From: Sipunculus nudus
Lineage: Eukaryota > Annelida > Sipuncula > Golfingiida > Sipunculidae
Direction of reading: 5' to 3'
Assembly (NCBI GenBank): GCA_026874595.1
Contig: CM049312.1
Location: 74,806,429 to 74,870,428 of the forward strand
Length of the DNA: 64,000 nt
A model generated the notes under the pieces. It saw only the letters and a program-made list of their open reading frames with translations. It had not been told where the DNA came from and searched no databases. The position numbers and the translations under genes are program-made. Shown one piece after another: positions 49,591-62,215 of this stretch; the first letter of the stretch is position 1; every line of letters starts with the position of its first letter.

Positions 49591-50045
49591 GGTGTTCACA
49601 TACCCCTTCTGTAGAATGCATGTGATTTCTGGCTGATTCTGTTGAAAAGTTCCCAAAATGCCTCTGTGACGGATGTATGAGATTGTTTATCTACAAGCTG
49701 TTAGTAAACACGGTACGTGCGCTAATGTTGACAAACAAGAAAACAGTGTAACCCAAAGTGGTATTGGTTGCATATGTTCGGAAGTTGAGTGATCATCATA
49801 GTTATAACGCCCTCTAATTGCAAACTCTTGTTTGTTTGGCTTGCCACCAGTTGTCTTTGTTAAATGTATTAGGTTTGTTCTTATAAACATATGTTCTAAA
49901 CATGTTATAAACACGTGGAAATAAACAAAATTAACAGCTTGTATGCCGGCGTTTTCTGGCTCATTTTAATATAAAAAAAAGTTCATAGGATAATCTTTAG
50001 TTAATAGACGTCAGATATCTGAACAGACCCCTGTAAACAGGGTGT
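49591..50045 (-). repeat. dispersed repeat R1, inverted copy
   Basis: Read on the minus strand it gives ATATCTGACGTCTATTAACT, GAGCCAGAAAACGCCGGCAT, TTGTCAACATTAGC, ATACATCCGTCACAGAGGCA and GCCAGAAATCACATGCATTC in R1 order, so it is close to full length. Confidence 0.7.
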
Positions 50046-50184
50046 CTTTAATGATATTCATTTCATTCGTATTGGGTATACACGAGTCTGTGCGTGAATA
50101 CTTCTGACCAGAAAACACTTTCTCTCTAACCTGGACTGTACATTGTATTTAGATGTACAAAAAAATACTGAGGTTGCCTTTATG

Positions 50185-50540
50185 TTCGCGAGGTTTTCAA
50201 ATTCGCGATATTCGCGAAAGCGGCATTTATTATCACAAAAATTAAACTATCATGATTAAGAGGTCCCATCGTCGAAGACAATTAAGTCGAAAGATAAAAG
50301 ACTTACATTCTGAATAAAAATAGATCGTGTATGTTCAAAGGCTGATATATTAAATGATATCAGATCATTCAAATTGTCTACCACTGTTTATAAGATGTTG
50401 TGCACGAACTATTACATATAATTAATTCACATAATAATGATACTCTCTGTATATAGGTCTGTTGTATTGTGAAATCGCGAAAATGGAACCCTCGCAAAAC
50501 AATGATAAAGTGAAAATCACGAAATTTTAAGAAGACAACC
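50185..50540 (-). repeat. 'TTCGCGA' repeat family R2, inverted copy
   Basis: TTCGCGAGGTTTTCAAATTC and CGCGATATTCGCGAAAGCGG at one end, and ATCGCGAAAATGGAACCCTC at the other, match R2 in reverse. Confidence 0.65.
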
Positions 50541-52009
50541 ACAGTTACTGGCACAAAATATTCAAAGTCCCTTGACCGTCTTTTAGGAATTTCTGTCATG
50601 TAGCCCGACTGTCAAGCAGATCACCAAAGGACGATAGTAGCAATGTCGCCTGATCAGAGTCAGAAGGCTTGATATATATAAAGACATCAGTGCTAATCAG
50701 ACATTATATTTTCCCATAGTTTACGGTTGTAAATATTTTTTTCTTCATGTAGTGCAAAAATGTCAACCTATAGGCAAATCTTGAATCTCAAGTGGTTATA
50801 AAAAAATCTTTCTTAAAACTATTTAATTTGCACCAGATCTTGGTCATGGGTTTGCTATGTCACGACGTTCTGACAAAAAAGTGCTTGGCTCAAAGAAATC
50901 CTTATCTTGCAATCTTTCGAAAATGCCTCCGAGCACTTAAAGAGAATACATGAAGAGTGCATAAAAGGGTTAATTTGGGAATATTAGATTTCGTAGTCCG
51001 ATTGATCTATGTTAATCTATTGGACAATAGAAAAATCCTCCGGCTACGTTCGCGATCGGTTTGCAGCATCTTCGACTCTTTTCCCATTGATCACTACGAG
51101 TCTTCTTCTTAAGTGTTGCTTATAGTGCCTCGGGGATGTCGTTTATGTATTTACCAAAACTCTTTCATCTGATAGTGATGACGATTTTACGCTGTGAAAA
51201 CAGCGGTTGTGAAAATCAAGCCCCCTCCAGGGTGACGTTTAAATCTCGTTTGATCACGTCGGATCACGTGGTACTAGATACGTGATAAGCGCCGTGGGAA
51301 CCAGCATCAAGTGCTAGTACCCTCATCTATAAAAATTATTAAAGTGAAAAAGAAACCTTGTATAAAATAATAAGGTGCATATAAGAGCCTCTGAGATACC
51401 TCTTACAAAGAATCTTGAAGATGGAATATAGAACAATGACAGATTAACTAATTCATTCTGAGTACCAGTTGTCCGCGCCTCCTGTGAGTCATCATGTATA
51501 AACTCATGTCTATGGTCAAATAAACTGTAGTTGTGTTCCCAATATCACTAGATGGGGAATATCAATCACAGGTTTCATGGCCTCGGTGAAAGTTATGATA
51601 CTTGGGCGGGGAAGATATAATTTTGCCCCACGGGCTCACTTATATAGAACAAGAGGATTAGTCAGAAACATCAAAGCAATGTACAAATAAACTTTACACC
51701 AGCCGGAGGGAATATATGTACAACAAGTATGCGCCTGGAACAATAAAAAAAAAAGCAGAACACAGACCAGAAGGGTGTATTATCATTGAAGAATAATCAC
51801 TGGTTTTAGCGTGATATTTTTCATCAGAGTGCGAACAAATGTTAATGAAATCACTTTTATAATATCTACAGATAAAGATAAGTCAGATGGTCTGATAAGT
51901 TTATTTAATTGACCTTTTTTACTACTAAAGCTTCCGTTTTATAGCACAGAAACATCTTGCAGTTTCTTGCAGAACTAAAAATTTATCGGGGGAAATATAT
52001 ATATATCAA
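50541..52009. other. non-coding stretch, nothing assigned
   Basis: No exon or repeat recognised. Confidence 0.5.
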
Positions 52010-52056
52010 TTATTATTATTATCATTATTATTTTTTATTTTTATTTATTATTATTA

Positions 52057-52102
<46 letters not shown>

Positions 52103-52106
52103 CATC
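52010..52106. repeat. (TTA)n trinucleotide repeat
   Basis: About 97 bp of ATT/TTA triplets with ATC and T-rich interruptions. The isoleucine-rich frame across it is an artefact. Confidence 0.95.
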
Positions 52107-52668
52107 ATGCCCTTATATGGTCGAATTAGCGTCTTTTTCTGTTGATATTAGTTTCTTTGCCTTCCAAAAAGTCTGTTGTTAGTTTTGTATCTGTGACAAT
52201 ATCTTTAATCATATCTTATATTCCTATATATTGAACATAATGTGTGAAAACTGGGCTTCAACATAACAGTTTCAAGTAGTTTTAAGCAGTATTTTTATAT
52301 TGGGTGACATTGACCTGTATAGATACAGTAACAGTTATCTTGTTGGAGTGATAGATCAACCGATAAATATTTGATAAAAAAAATCCATGGCAGTGAAACC
52401 TGCCATAAACCCTAAACCTTTTAATCTGTCTCAATTAAGATCCTTCTGTAAAAAATATATATATATTTTAAGGTAATATCCCCAAAGTGCATAAAAAATA
52501 TACAGAAGATATCTGCTGTCCTGACTTGAGTTTGCACTGTGTGACAAGAATTGGGGCCTAGACCCACCCAAAACCGGAAGGGGGAAAATGACACCCTGCA
52601 TCATCCAGTGTGGAGAGGGAGAATCCTCATGAATATTAATAAGACCTCATGACCTGCATCGCCTGGTT
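52107..52668. other. non-coding stretch, nothing assigned
   Basis: AT-rich, no feature recognised. Confidence 0.5.
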
Positions 52669-53027
52669 TTGAAGCATGAAATAAATGAACCGTCGCTGTT
52701 AGAGCGAGGGGTGAACTACAGCTCAGAACTGGCATACGTATCAAATCGTGCAGGTCCTAGGTCGAACCGCCTGGGTTTGCAGCTTGTCGGTTCAAATGAC
52801 ATACGGCGTGCGTTTCTGCTAACCGACTCTGCTGGCCGCTTTACAGGAGTGTATCTCGTCAGGATTTCCATAGCCTCTGTCAAAATTACGCCCTCGCTTG
52901 GGCTGAACAATGCAATATCCCTGGGTGGACTACGTGAGGAAAGTTTCGAAAAGGCCACGAGTTCGCAAGTCTTCGAGTAATGAAGTTGTGACCAAACAAA
53001 CAATCTGCTCCGAAGTGCGACATTCAA
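52669..53027. other. unassigned segment with overlapping 103-codon frames on both strands
   Basis: The plus frame 52669-52980 and minus frame 52716-53027 are both 103 codons and overlap almost fully. Composition is more balanced than the AT-rich flanks. Neither translation carries a motif I recognise, and no convincing splice sites bracket them. It may be a decayed gene fragment or an unrecognised repeat. Confidence 0.25.
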
Positions 53028-53720
53028 TTAATCATAACATAATTTACCGTTGATGTGTTCCATGCCTCACGTACACTTTGGACATCAGAAGCCATTCTTT
53101 GTTGATTTAAGAGGTTTAGGGACTGGGTACCAGTCCATAGACAAAGCAGACGACATTTACGGGCCCGCCATAAGTCTCTCCACACATCTTGGTAATAAGG
53201 TCGTTGCCCGGGTCTTCATATCTTGGACAACATATAAATCCTGCTGATAATTAATTGATTAGACAACTGCTCCTTCCTTAAAAAATAATAATTTAATATG
53301 CATGTTGTCAGTGCAGTCCTAATTACATTTATTAAATTATTTATACTACTTCAACAGAGCCATATTTATAAATGATAAATGAATTGTATGATTTTATTCA
53401 TTTCAAACAGGTTTCACCAGGATGGCCTATTAAGCAAATTTAGCTAGTTTCCAACAGGGTTATGGGTCCATTATACATTTCTTACTGGTATTCAGCTCCA
53501 TACAAATTAGATTTTCTAGATTATATTGTTTCTTTCATGTATAATTGTAGTTTCTTTAGAACATTAATTCCAAAGTTGCATGCATATACCGAGAATCAAA
53601 AGTGGTAACGATGAGGACCTTAAACTTCCTAAGTTTTTTGGGAATGGGTAGCGGTGTATCATGAGAAGGCCGACGTGTCCATTCCGGGTGTCCTGGTACA
53701 TGAAGGACAAATGTACGTGT
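53028..53720. other. non-coding stretch, nothing assigned
   Basis: No feature recognised apart from the 8-bp target duplication immediately before 53721. Confidence 0.5.
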
Positions 53721-54210
53721 CAGTGATATATTCGAGTCCAGAGCATCCGACTCCGAGTCAAAGTCCGAGTCCTTGAGGTTCGAATCCAAGCAAACCTGCT
53801 TTTATTCCGATTCCTATAATATCCCTTAATAAACAAAAATTTTAAATGGAACTTTGAGATTACAATAAGTATTTTTTATGTAAGTTAAAACATGCCTTTT
53901 ACCCTAAGGTTTAATTATCTTAAGCTCCCAATACAGACTTTAGGCTTTGTATTTACAGTATATTTTTGGTAATATTCTTTTAATAATATAATATGATATG
54001 ACATGCGACAGAGTAGTTCGCACAAGTATATTATATAATAAGATATGTAAGACAGAGTTTTCCATCTGCTGAACTCGAGATGGACTCGGCCTCAGTTCAC
54101 GAGTCTTTTCCTCCGAGTCCAGGTACAAGTCCGAGTCTACGACGCTCGAGTCCAAGTCCGAGTCCCTAAAAAGGGTGGACTCTAGTCCGAACTCGCGTCC
54201 TCAATCACTG
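53721..54210 (+). mobile_element. GAGTCC-rich hAT-like element, full-length copy with target duplication
   Basis: 490 bp from CAGTGATATATTCGAGTCC to the inverse end CGCGTCCTCAATCACTG. Flanked by GTACGTGT (53713-53720) and TTACATGT (54211-54218), matching at six of eight positions, as expected for an aged 8-bp hAT duplication. Hexamer arrays lie at both ends, and the centre shares CTTAAGCTCCCAATAC and TTCGCACAAGTATAT with the 20.7-kb copy. No transposase. Confidence 0.75.
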
Positions 54211-54218
54211 TTACATGT

Positions 54219-54879
54219 ATGGAATCAGCTGTTGACGCGTTGGGCAGCCCTTAACTTGCGCAGTTCACTCTTGGGTTTGTGCTTCAGCAGAACGATTTGC
54301 TTCTGAAATTTTGAGGTCTCTATTGGTGCAGCTGCGCCAGGTTTGGCGGTCCTGTGCACGTCCCCTTGCAAAGTTGCAGGAGGGGATATCGTTACGCCTC
54401 TGTCCGTGCGTCCTTCCGTCCGTCTGTACGGAATCGGTTGTTGACCCATTTTAAGCCAAACCGTCAGACCGAAAACTTTCATCTTTCACCTTTTATCCTT
54501 CACATATGACTAACCCATCCACAGATGATGAACCCTACCAATTTCGAGGTCACGAAGTCAAAAGTCAAGGCCAGAGAACCCACTTCTTAAAAAAGAGCTT
54601 ATGGACTCATTTTAAGCCACACCTTTATAATAAAAATTTAAAAAAAAGTTTAATTAAATAAGTTGTTACAAATATAAGATAGAGACGTTAAAGAATTTAT
54701 GGCTTAGAATTTTTTAAACTCATTTAACATACACATTAGATCAAACAATGAAAAAAACAGTGCTTCAACATATAAAAATCAAATTAGTTTCAAATCAAAT
54801 ATTTAGTTTCTTGACTTGGAAGCTCTTCTATGTGTTTTGTCACACGTTAAATAGATGCATAGATCTTTGCAGTTTTTAG
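54219..54879. other. probable repeat debris, unassigned
   Basis: CCGTGCGTCCTTCCGTCCGT near 54403 resembles the following repeat. No exon recognised. Confidence 0.4.
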
Positions 54880-55390
54880 CCCTCAGCCCTTAAGCTGATG
54901 GGCTATTGTCGTCTTGCTGTCCGCCCGTCCGTCCGTCCGACGTCCGTTAACTTTTACCTTGTGAGTGGGATTTCTCTAAAAGGATTCATAGTAGGAATTA
55001 TATTTCTTCTGTGAACATGTATATCAACAAAATCTCGGTCAAGGTCGAAGATGGGTGACCTTGATCCATTTTTCTTCGTTTAAGAGTTGATTATAGAAGA
55101 ACACTTAGAAGCTTATTTCTCACAAAATCTCAAAAAAGTTTTCACAAAACTTACTGTGATCATTGGAGTTGATGGTCTTTACCCGCTGCATTAGTTTAGG
55201 GGCGCCACCTACAATTTCTGATGTTTAATGAAGTTTTCTATGATTTTACAACTTTTGCCTTGTGAGTGGGATATCCCCAAAGGTATTCAACACAGAAACT
55301 TCATTACTTCAGTGCTGATGCATATATAGAAAATCTTGGTCATGTTAAAATATGGGTGACCTTGACCTTCTTATCAAGGTCACAGAGGGG
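54880..55390 (+). repeat. CCGTCCGTC / GGTCAAGGTC-type dispersed repeat
   Basis: CCGCCCGTCCGTCCGTCCGA near 54922, then TTGTGAGTGGGATTTCTCTA (repeated as CTTGTGAGTGGGATATCCCC near 55259) and two GGGTGACCTTGA motifs near 55049 and 55351. The internal two-fold repetition is about 300 bp apart. I have seen repeats of this style in molluscan DNA, but that is recall. Confidence 0.5.
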
Positions 55391-55393
55391 TTT

Positions 55394-55555
55394 CAGGGGT
55401 TTCGGATCCACCTCTTTTTTTCAGCCACAACCCTTATAGAGGGTTTCAGACCAATTTCTGCGGCGTGGAACCCCTTTTTCGGACCTAGGAACTGTTTTAA
55501 GTTTTATCATAAGTCCTCCTGGGTTGGACCCCTCCTTTTCCAGGATCCGCCCCTG
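55394..55555. mobile_element. short inverted-repeat element with GGATCC-containing ends
   Basis: Left end CAGGGGTTTCGGATCCACC and right end CCAGGATCCGCCCCTG are partial inverted repeats about 162 bp apart. No matching target duplication was found. Confidence 0.4.
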
Positions 55556-58500
55556 TCCTGAGTTCAGTTAGAGTCTGTCCATTAAGACCTCTGGAGTTCC
55601 ACATGCGCGCGCTTGTTCACATTTGGCTTACTTGTTACATGATATTTCAAAATATCGTATGATAAGATATATTTATTTATATTATTTCCTGGAACATAAG
55701 TGACCCTGTTATAAAAGAATCAATAGTAATAATGTGAACATGATGTTGTTCGATCATGAAAAAATGTTGTATTTGAACAAATCCAGTTACTGAGACCTTG
55801 GGTAAATAAAGCCAAGAATATTGGAAATTATTGAAGTGTAACACAGAAATTCATTTTATGATCTGACTGTTGTAGCAAAAAAAAAACAAGGAGTTTTTCC
55901 CACTCGGTAGCTAATGGACGTTTTAGTATAGTGTTTACGGCACGCTACACTTGACAGTTGCTTTACGCTGACGGTTCTATGACGTGATATTGACATGCCG
56001 TTATCCTGCTCAGCCGAATTGATGTTTTCCCAAAAAAAGGTGAATGCTATTTGCATTTGTCACAATTATGGTTCCCAAATCAAAATTATGCTTTGCACCG
56101 AGCGTTAGTTTCTAATTTTATATCTGTCGTGTTCAGCGATAGGATCTTGAGTCTGGTGGTCCGCAATAGACCGATCAATCATTTTCCTCTTGGTCTAGAC
56201 AGACCCACTCGGAGCAGCTTCTATCTCATGAGTTTCGGATGTTTTAATGTTCCTTTTGATCTTATTTTTCAGACAATATCCAGACAAAAGAGCACAGGGG
56301 GCGCATTTGAATTATAATGACATAAATGACCCGCCCTACATAATATAAATTGCCGATTTTATTAATACGTCGATGTATAAAGAACGCTTTACAATGGCTC
56401 GTTTGTGGCAAAGCTCGATTTTTCAATAGAGTAGCTTATATTTAAATCAAGTTGTTACGTTTCAGATATTTTTAGTTTGTGAGGCAACAAATATCGATCC
56501 ATTATATGTAGGTAGTAACCCGAGAAGATGCTTGCCAGGGGCGGTCAAGGGGTCCTGAGCATCAGCTGTGAAATAAAATAATAATAGCATCTTATTCTGA
56601 AGTATACTTGAGTTTTCCCTCAACAATATTGAGGAATCTACATTTCGAACTGCCTATATCTCGCCGTTTCTTGATTTGTTCTTGAATTTGTCAATGTCAA
56701 TTTCAGATTGTTGTATAAATTGGTCTCTGTGGAAATATTTCTACCATTTTCAATGCACCGACGAACAGCTTGTCAAAAGTTCATACTTTTCAACTCCCTT
56801 CTGATTTTTGGTTTTCGCCTTGGTCATTCAAAGCACGCTTTCTTTGCTTGCCCTACTGCCACCTGTCACTTCTGATTCCTTATGCGTTACTTCCGCCGGA
56901 AATGGTCAATGGAGCGGTAAGTTAAACTCAGGGAGACTAAAACGTACTGACCTTTAGCGTCTGACTCTTCCAAGATTCACTTCTTAGTTTTTGCTTGTTC
57001 TTTCCTATTGTATAGTCATGGAAACTGTACCCAAAAAGTTGAGTAAAGAATTGTGTGTTCGTTTCATTTTTATAAATTAATAAAACGGACGATTCAAGTT
57101 TATCTTGCCCTTAAATAAGCCTATAAAATTCATTTTACAGTGGTAAAAATACACTGGATTTGATTTAATTGTTATCGATCATGCCATTTTAGAATTGGAA
57201 CGAAAATATTTTCTCCTGTTGGGTGATATTTATATTTACAATCTACGTTCTAAATTCGGACGTGCCTACCAAATATGCAAACAGTGAAAGAAGGTTAAGG
57301 TGGTCTGCGTTGAAGATGATAATGTAATTTAAGTTTTCATCATAGTCTTGTGAACAGAAATGAATAACTCCAGATAAAACGAAAATCGAGAACTCTACCC
57401 TTCTGTCTTGGTCACAAAGGAAACATAATAAAATAGTACCTAAAATAATGTCCCACAAGGCGAGGATGAATAAAGATGAATAGCTTGATAAATAGCATCA
57501 TGAATTTTAATATGAAATTTATTCACTTTTAAAATCGTAAAATTTGAACCCCCAGATACAAAAAAATAGGTGACCTGTTATTTTGAATGAAAAATCTAAA
57601 AAAAATTGAGCCAGTATAATCAGGTTACCAATAAATTAAGGTCGCTGTCTATGGCCGGTCGGGAATAACTTTTAAAGTACCATACCAACCAGAGCACAAA
57701 GGAACCTATCAGTCACGGCGTTGGAGCTTTGACGAGTTGCTCCTAGAAAACAGATGATCTCTCAAATAAAGCCGGCATAAGTGATGTAAATTTTGAAGTA
57801 TCGAAGGCTCAGGTACAAGCGAAGGTTGGGTAATCCAAAATTGGTTGCTGACGTAGAGTTGGGAATTTGGGTTTACCACCGGAACAAACTCCTCGGGTCA
57901 CGTGACTGAATAATATCATCAACTCGTGTCTGTCGGACTGGTAGCTTTAAATACAAATCTATACCGCTCAATCAAGTAGCCGACCTAGGCGACTCATAAA
58001 GGGAATTGAAGCAGGGCTTTGCTACATGTGGGTTTGCTTTAGGGAGTTCGTTTTGTGATCAAGTATTGGCCATGCTATCATTGGTATTGATTTGTTTAAA
58101 ACGGGGTCTAGTAGCCCAGTTTTTGTCGGTCCTTCTTTATACAGTTATCTATCAAATGGTTCAGTATAAGCATGTACAAATATTACAGTTGCCTGCCTTC
58201 AGATATCGTTTATTTGTGTCTATATGTTTACCTAGAGGTGGACAGGTCCTCTTCATCACGGCTCAATTGTGAATCTATATGACCGAATGTGTCATTTGTT
58301 TAAGGTGTTTCGCTTTTTTGTTGCCTGTATATAGTTCTGTTTTGTCTTGCCAGTCTTAAAAATATTTACTCTGTGGTCTACCCCTATTTGTTTATTACAT
58401 ATATTTCATTCTACAGTTACACATATAGTGCTCATATTATAAAATTGCATAAAATCGCATGTACCTCTAACATTGCCAAAAGCATAATACTATATCGACA

Positions 58501-59584
58501 AATTAATCTAAGCCATTTGCAAACGTTATCGACATATATTGTTATGATAGTTAACAGTTCTATAAGATGATGAGCGGAACCATGTGGCGTTGGGACTTGA
58601 GACGTAAGACCAGCGTAAACATATAGTCCATACGGGAACCTTTGCGCTTATATAGGCCGCCAGTTATTCTATTGTTCGCTGAGGTCAGTAAAGCAAGAGT
58701 TGTGTGGAGTCACTGTTGGTCTTGATTACCCATTCAGTTCACGGTATTGACTCATGGCAGTTGAGAAATCATTTTTTATCATTAGGTAGTATTTCACTAT
58801 TTCAGTATTTAATAAAACATCCCGGCCTGATCGACCAAAACAGCCTTTCCACAAAGTGATACCCTGCCCTCGTTAATCTGTCAGTTCCATCCACCTCCAC
58901 GCTCTTAAGAACAGGTGTCGCCAAAGGAATTAGGTAATTTAATTTAATGTAATGCAGTACATTATAAAGAGGGACAGATTTGCTCCTTACAGTTTATTGA
59001 AACCGCTCTGTTTATGGGACTGCTATTTTGCGTACACACTAAAACCCGAATGTTACATGTCGCATGTCGAAATTATGAGAACACCACTAGTTATAGTACC
59101 TGAAGACTGGCGTTAAACAACACTGTAATTATAAGCTATGTATAAAGCAAAACGCGAAATTCGTTCATACACAGTATTTTTTTGTATAAATATATAGATT
59201 CATATAAAGCTGCTTAGCAAAAAAATTGCATACAACCTATAAATTGAGCTTCAATTGAAAATTTAAGCGTAACCATACATCACTCGATTGGTTGACCACA
59301 TAAGCTTTTTTATTACATTTTTAACGACATATCGTCAGCCGGTAGTGTAGTTATGAGTTATGAGATGCACCCTGCCGTAAGCAGGACATCCAAAAATGTT
59401 TCCACTTATACTTAATAAAGTCATACGAAGTTCATATGAATCAAATATCTCATCATTTTTCCTAGTAATTTTTCTGGCAATATCACGGTCTTTGATTGAG
59501 GAGTAGTGCAGACGACGTGACGCACATCTAGTGACCCTGTCGTTCACTGTCACTGTCACATCTGACATCGCCAAGTGTACGATA
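55556..59584. other. long non-coding stretch, nothing assigned
   Basis: About 4 kb without a recognisable exon, RNA gene or shared repeat. Open frames 56051-56317 and 58006-58272 are hydrophobic but lack any domain signature or splice context. Confidence 0.5.
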
Positions 59585-59920
59585 TCCACTTTTTCAGAGA
59601 TTCGCGAGGGTTTCGTTTTTGCGATCTCACCATATTATAAAACGCCCACAAAGTAAACAACTATTGTTGGAATTAACCCTTACTAATATGTGAGCACTGT
59701 AATAGACGTTGACCCAAGGAAACATCAAACGAGTTGAAATTATTATTCATTCATGGCAAAAAGATGAGAGATCTGATATAATTTATGGAATCATGCAATC
59801 TTGGAACAAGAAGATCTATTATTATTTTTATTAAATATCAGTATTTAACCGTTCGACTTGTCTTCTGCGATGGGAACTTTTATTCATGTAGATTTTACTT
59901 TCGCCATGATTTCCCATTCG

Positions 59921-61821
59921 TACGGTGGCTGATTTAGGACACAGAAAAAAAAAATATTTATCTCGAGATCTCGAGATAACATCTCGAGATCTCGACATAG
60001 AATTTGGCAAAAAAAAAATTTTGAGGAAGCAAAAAAAAAAATTTTAGGAAGCAAACAAAATTTTTAGGAAGCAAAAAAAAATTTTTTAGGAAGCAAAAAA
60101 AAAAAAAATTTTAGGAAGCAAAAAAAAAAAAATTTAGGAAGCAAAAAAAATTTTTAGGAAGCAAAAAAAAATTTTAGAAACGAAAAAAAAAAAATTTTAG
60201 GAAGCAAAAAAAAATTATCTTACGAGATCTCCAGATAAAATGTCACACGAACCATTCGAAGCTGAATTGACATAAAATAAAGCAACCTTATGGGGACAGT
60301 ATACTTTAAGAGTGCTTACTAGTTTAATTATAAAACAAAGACCATGTATACTGTGTTTAACTGAACGGTAATACAATATAATTAATTTAAAATCAAGCAA
60401 ATTTGTATATCCCCTGAGATAAGGCGATTTGAAGAAAAGTTCAATATAAATTCAATATTTAATTATTAATATCCGTAAGGAAGAAGTCAAAGCCTAAAGA
60501 ATCCGAAACATTCTACCTGAACGGCGGATTCGGAGCCATGTCTGATAAATCACTCAAATAGAAATGTTTAGGTCTGCATGCATGCATTGTGGGTACCTTA
60601 TTATTTAAAGAATACAAACAAATATGAGCTTCTTATAGAAACACGCTTTTTGTACAATTTCTTTCAGCTTTTGTTTTATTGAAATGGTGTGTTGTTTTAT
60701 GGAACATGTATTAGACCTTCATAAATTAAAATATGCTAAAACTGATTACTGTGTTTTCGGGTAGGTACGCTGGGGGGGGGGGGGGGTCGGGGAGGGGCTT
60801 GCTTCAGCCGCTAAAGCCCAAGTCTTGATCCACTATAGCTCCTACTATTGCTCAGATTAATTTAATCAACCTATCTTCATAAATGTTTTATATTCATAAA
60901 TAAACGGTTTAAAATTTCGATCATCTCTCATCATTATTTTTTTTCAGCAAAATGCTCTGCTTTGGTCTTAAAGTCGCTATTCACCTGCCTTATTTATAGA
61001 ATCTTTGTAATACAGGCTAACTCTGCATATACATATTAAAGAAGTGAAAGTAATCATAAACATAAGCTAGGTAAACATAATCTATTAATCTTTCATAAAA
61101 ATGAGCCAATGCCATGGGTAAAGGCGGTGTCTTTGTCTATATCCACGTTTTTGTATAACATGGGTCGGGGGGGGGGGTGCAAAAATTGCCACCGATCGTA
61201 ATAGAAAGACGTCCGGCAGAGACATCTGGCTCCAATTCAGAGATTACAGATTTCTGTAAATGACACATACTGCATTGCTTCACATGCTCTAACGAATATC
61301 AACTAGTGATCTTTCAATAACTCGGTAACATGTTTTTATCTGTATGTTAACACTTGCTCAAGCGGCTTGTATACAAGTAGCCTTTAGATAAAATGTTTAT
61401 ACGTCAAAGTGACGTTATAAGACCCATTCCAAGCGGGGGTTTCTTCCTACATTTTTTTTTTTGCTTCCTAATTTTTTTTTTTTTTTTTGCTTACTAAAAT
61501 TTTTTTTTTGCTTTCTATAAATTTTTTTCTTGCTTCATAAATTTTTTTTTATGCTTCCTAAATTTTTTTTTTTTGCTTCCTAACATTTTTTTTTTTTGCT
61601 TCCTAAAATATTTTTTTTTTCTTCATAAAATTTTATTTTATGCTTCCTAAATTTTTTTTTTTTTTGCTTCCTAAAATTTTTTTTTTTTTGCTTCCTAAAA
61701 TTTTTATTTGCTTCCTAAAATTTTTTTTTTTTTGCGAAATTCTATGTCGAATTCTCGAGATGTTATCTCGAGCTCACGAGATAAATATTTTTTTTGTCTG
61801 TGTCCTAAATCAGCCACCGTA
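59921..61821. mobile_element. 1.9-kb foldback-like element with 6-bp target duplication
   Basis: Both ends start TACGGTGGCTGATTTAGGAC in inverted orientation, and the inverted repeat continues about 100 bp through CTCGAGATAACATCTCGAGA to CGACATAGAATTT. Inside each terminus lies an array of about 20-bp units, roughly nine copies of GGAAGCAAAAAAAATTTTA on the left (60021-60217) and about twelve of the reverse complement on the right (61450-61735). CATTCG flanks both sides (59915-59920 and 61822-61827), and the R2 copy at 7.9 kb shows the single uninterrupted CATTCG. The interior 60218-61449 is non-coding. The structure is foldback-like; superfamily unassigned. Confidence 0.85.
60772..60797 (+). 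other. G-rich tract with quadruplex potential
   Basis: G15, then TCGGGGAGGGGC: several G runs of four or more within 26 bp, in the interior of the foldback-like element. Confidence 0.6.
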
Positions 61822-61870
61822 CATTCGCGAATATCGCGAATTCGAAAAATTTGGCTGGACAATCGCGATG

Positions 61871-62162
61871 AAATCCCTAAATATATTACAAATTCTTGCA
61901 TACAGCAGTGTACGCATTGTTTTGACCAAAATATGGCATCCTTCAATTAGAGATATCACCTGAATTGTAAACATATGGTCCAGATGCTGACACTACTCAA
62001 TGCGTACCAAGTTTACTATACAGGTTGTCATCTGATGTATAAACTGATGTACAAAATAATTATCTAACATTCCATGAACAGCTGGAGCGAATTGTCTGAA
62101 ACGCTCCAGACAAGAATAACACTAATACCCGTGTTGTAAACAACCCGTCCTCCTACAAGCTT

Positions 62163-62163
<1 letters not shown>
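61871..62163. other. non-coding, nothing assigned
   Basis: Short AT-rich stretch between R2 and a microsatellite. Confidence 0.5.

Positions 62164-62214
<51 letters not shown>
62164..62214. repeat. (TA)n microsatellite
   Basis: About 51 bp of uninterrupted TA dinucleotides. Confidence 0.97.

Positions 62215-62215
<1 letters not shown>

Larger units (their letters stand above)
59585..61870 (+). repeat. 'TTCGCGA' repeat R2, copy split by a nested insertion
   Basis: 59585-59920 matches R2 copy 1 (CCACTTTTTCAGAGATTCGC, GCGATCTCACCATATTATAA, AACGAGTTGAAATTATTATT). The remaining R2 end (CATTCGCGAATATCGCGAAT) resumes at 61822 after the 1.9-kb foldback element. Confidence 0.75.

Noticed and set aside
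53440-53480. CAACAGGGTTATGGGTCC as K2P exon 2 start
   Set aside because: A phase-1 junction after this AG would give Gly-Leu-Trp rather than Gly-Tyr-Gly, and no K2P-like frame follows.
58006-58272. Hydrophobic 88-codon frame as a membrane protein exon
   Set aside because: Hydrophobicity follows from T-rich composition. No family motif, splice sites or neighbouring exons were seen.
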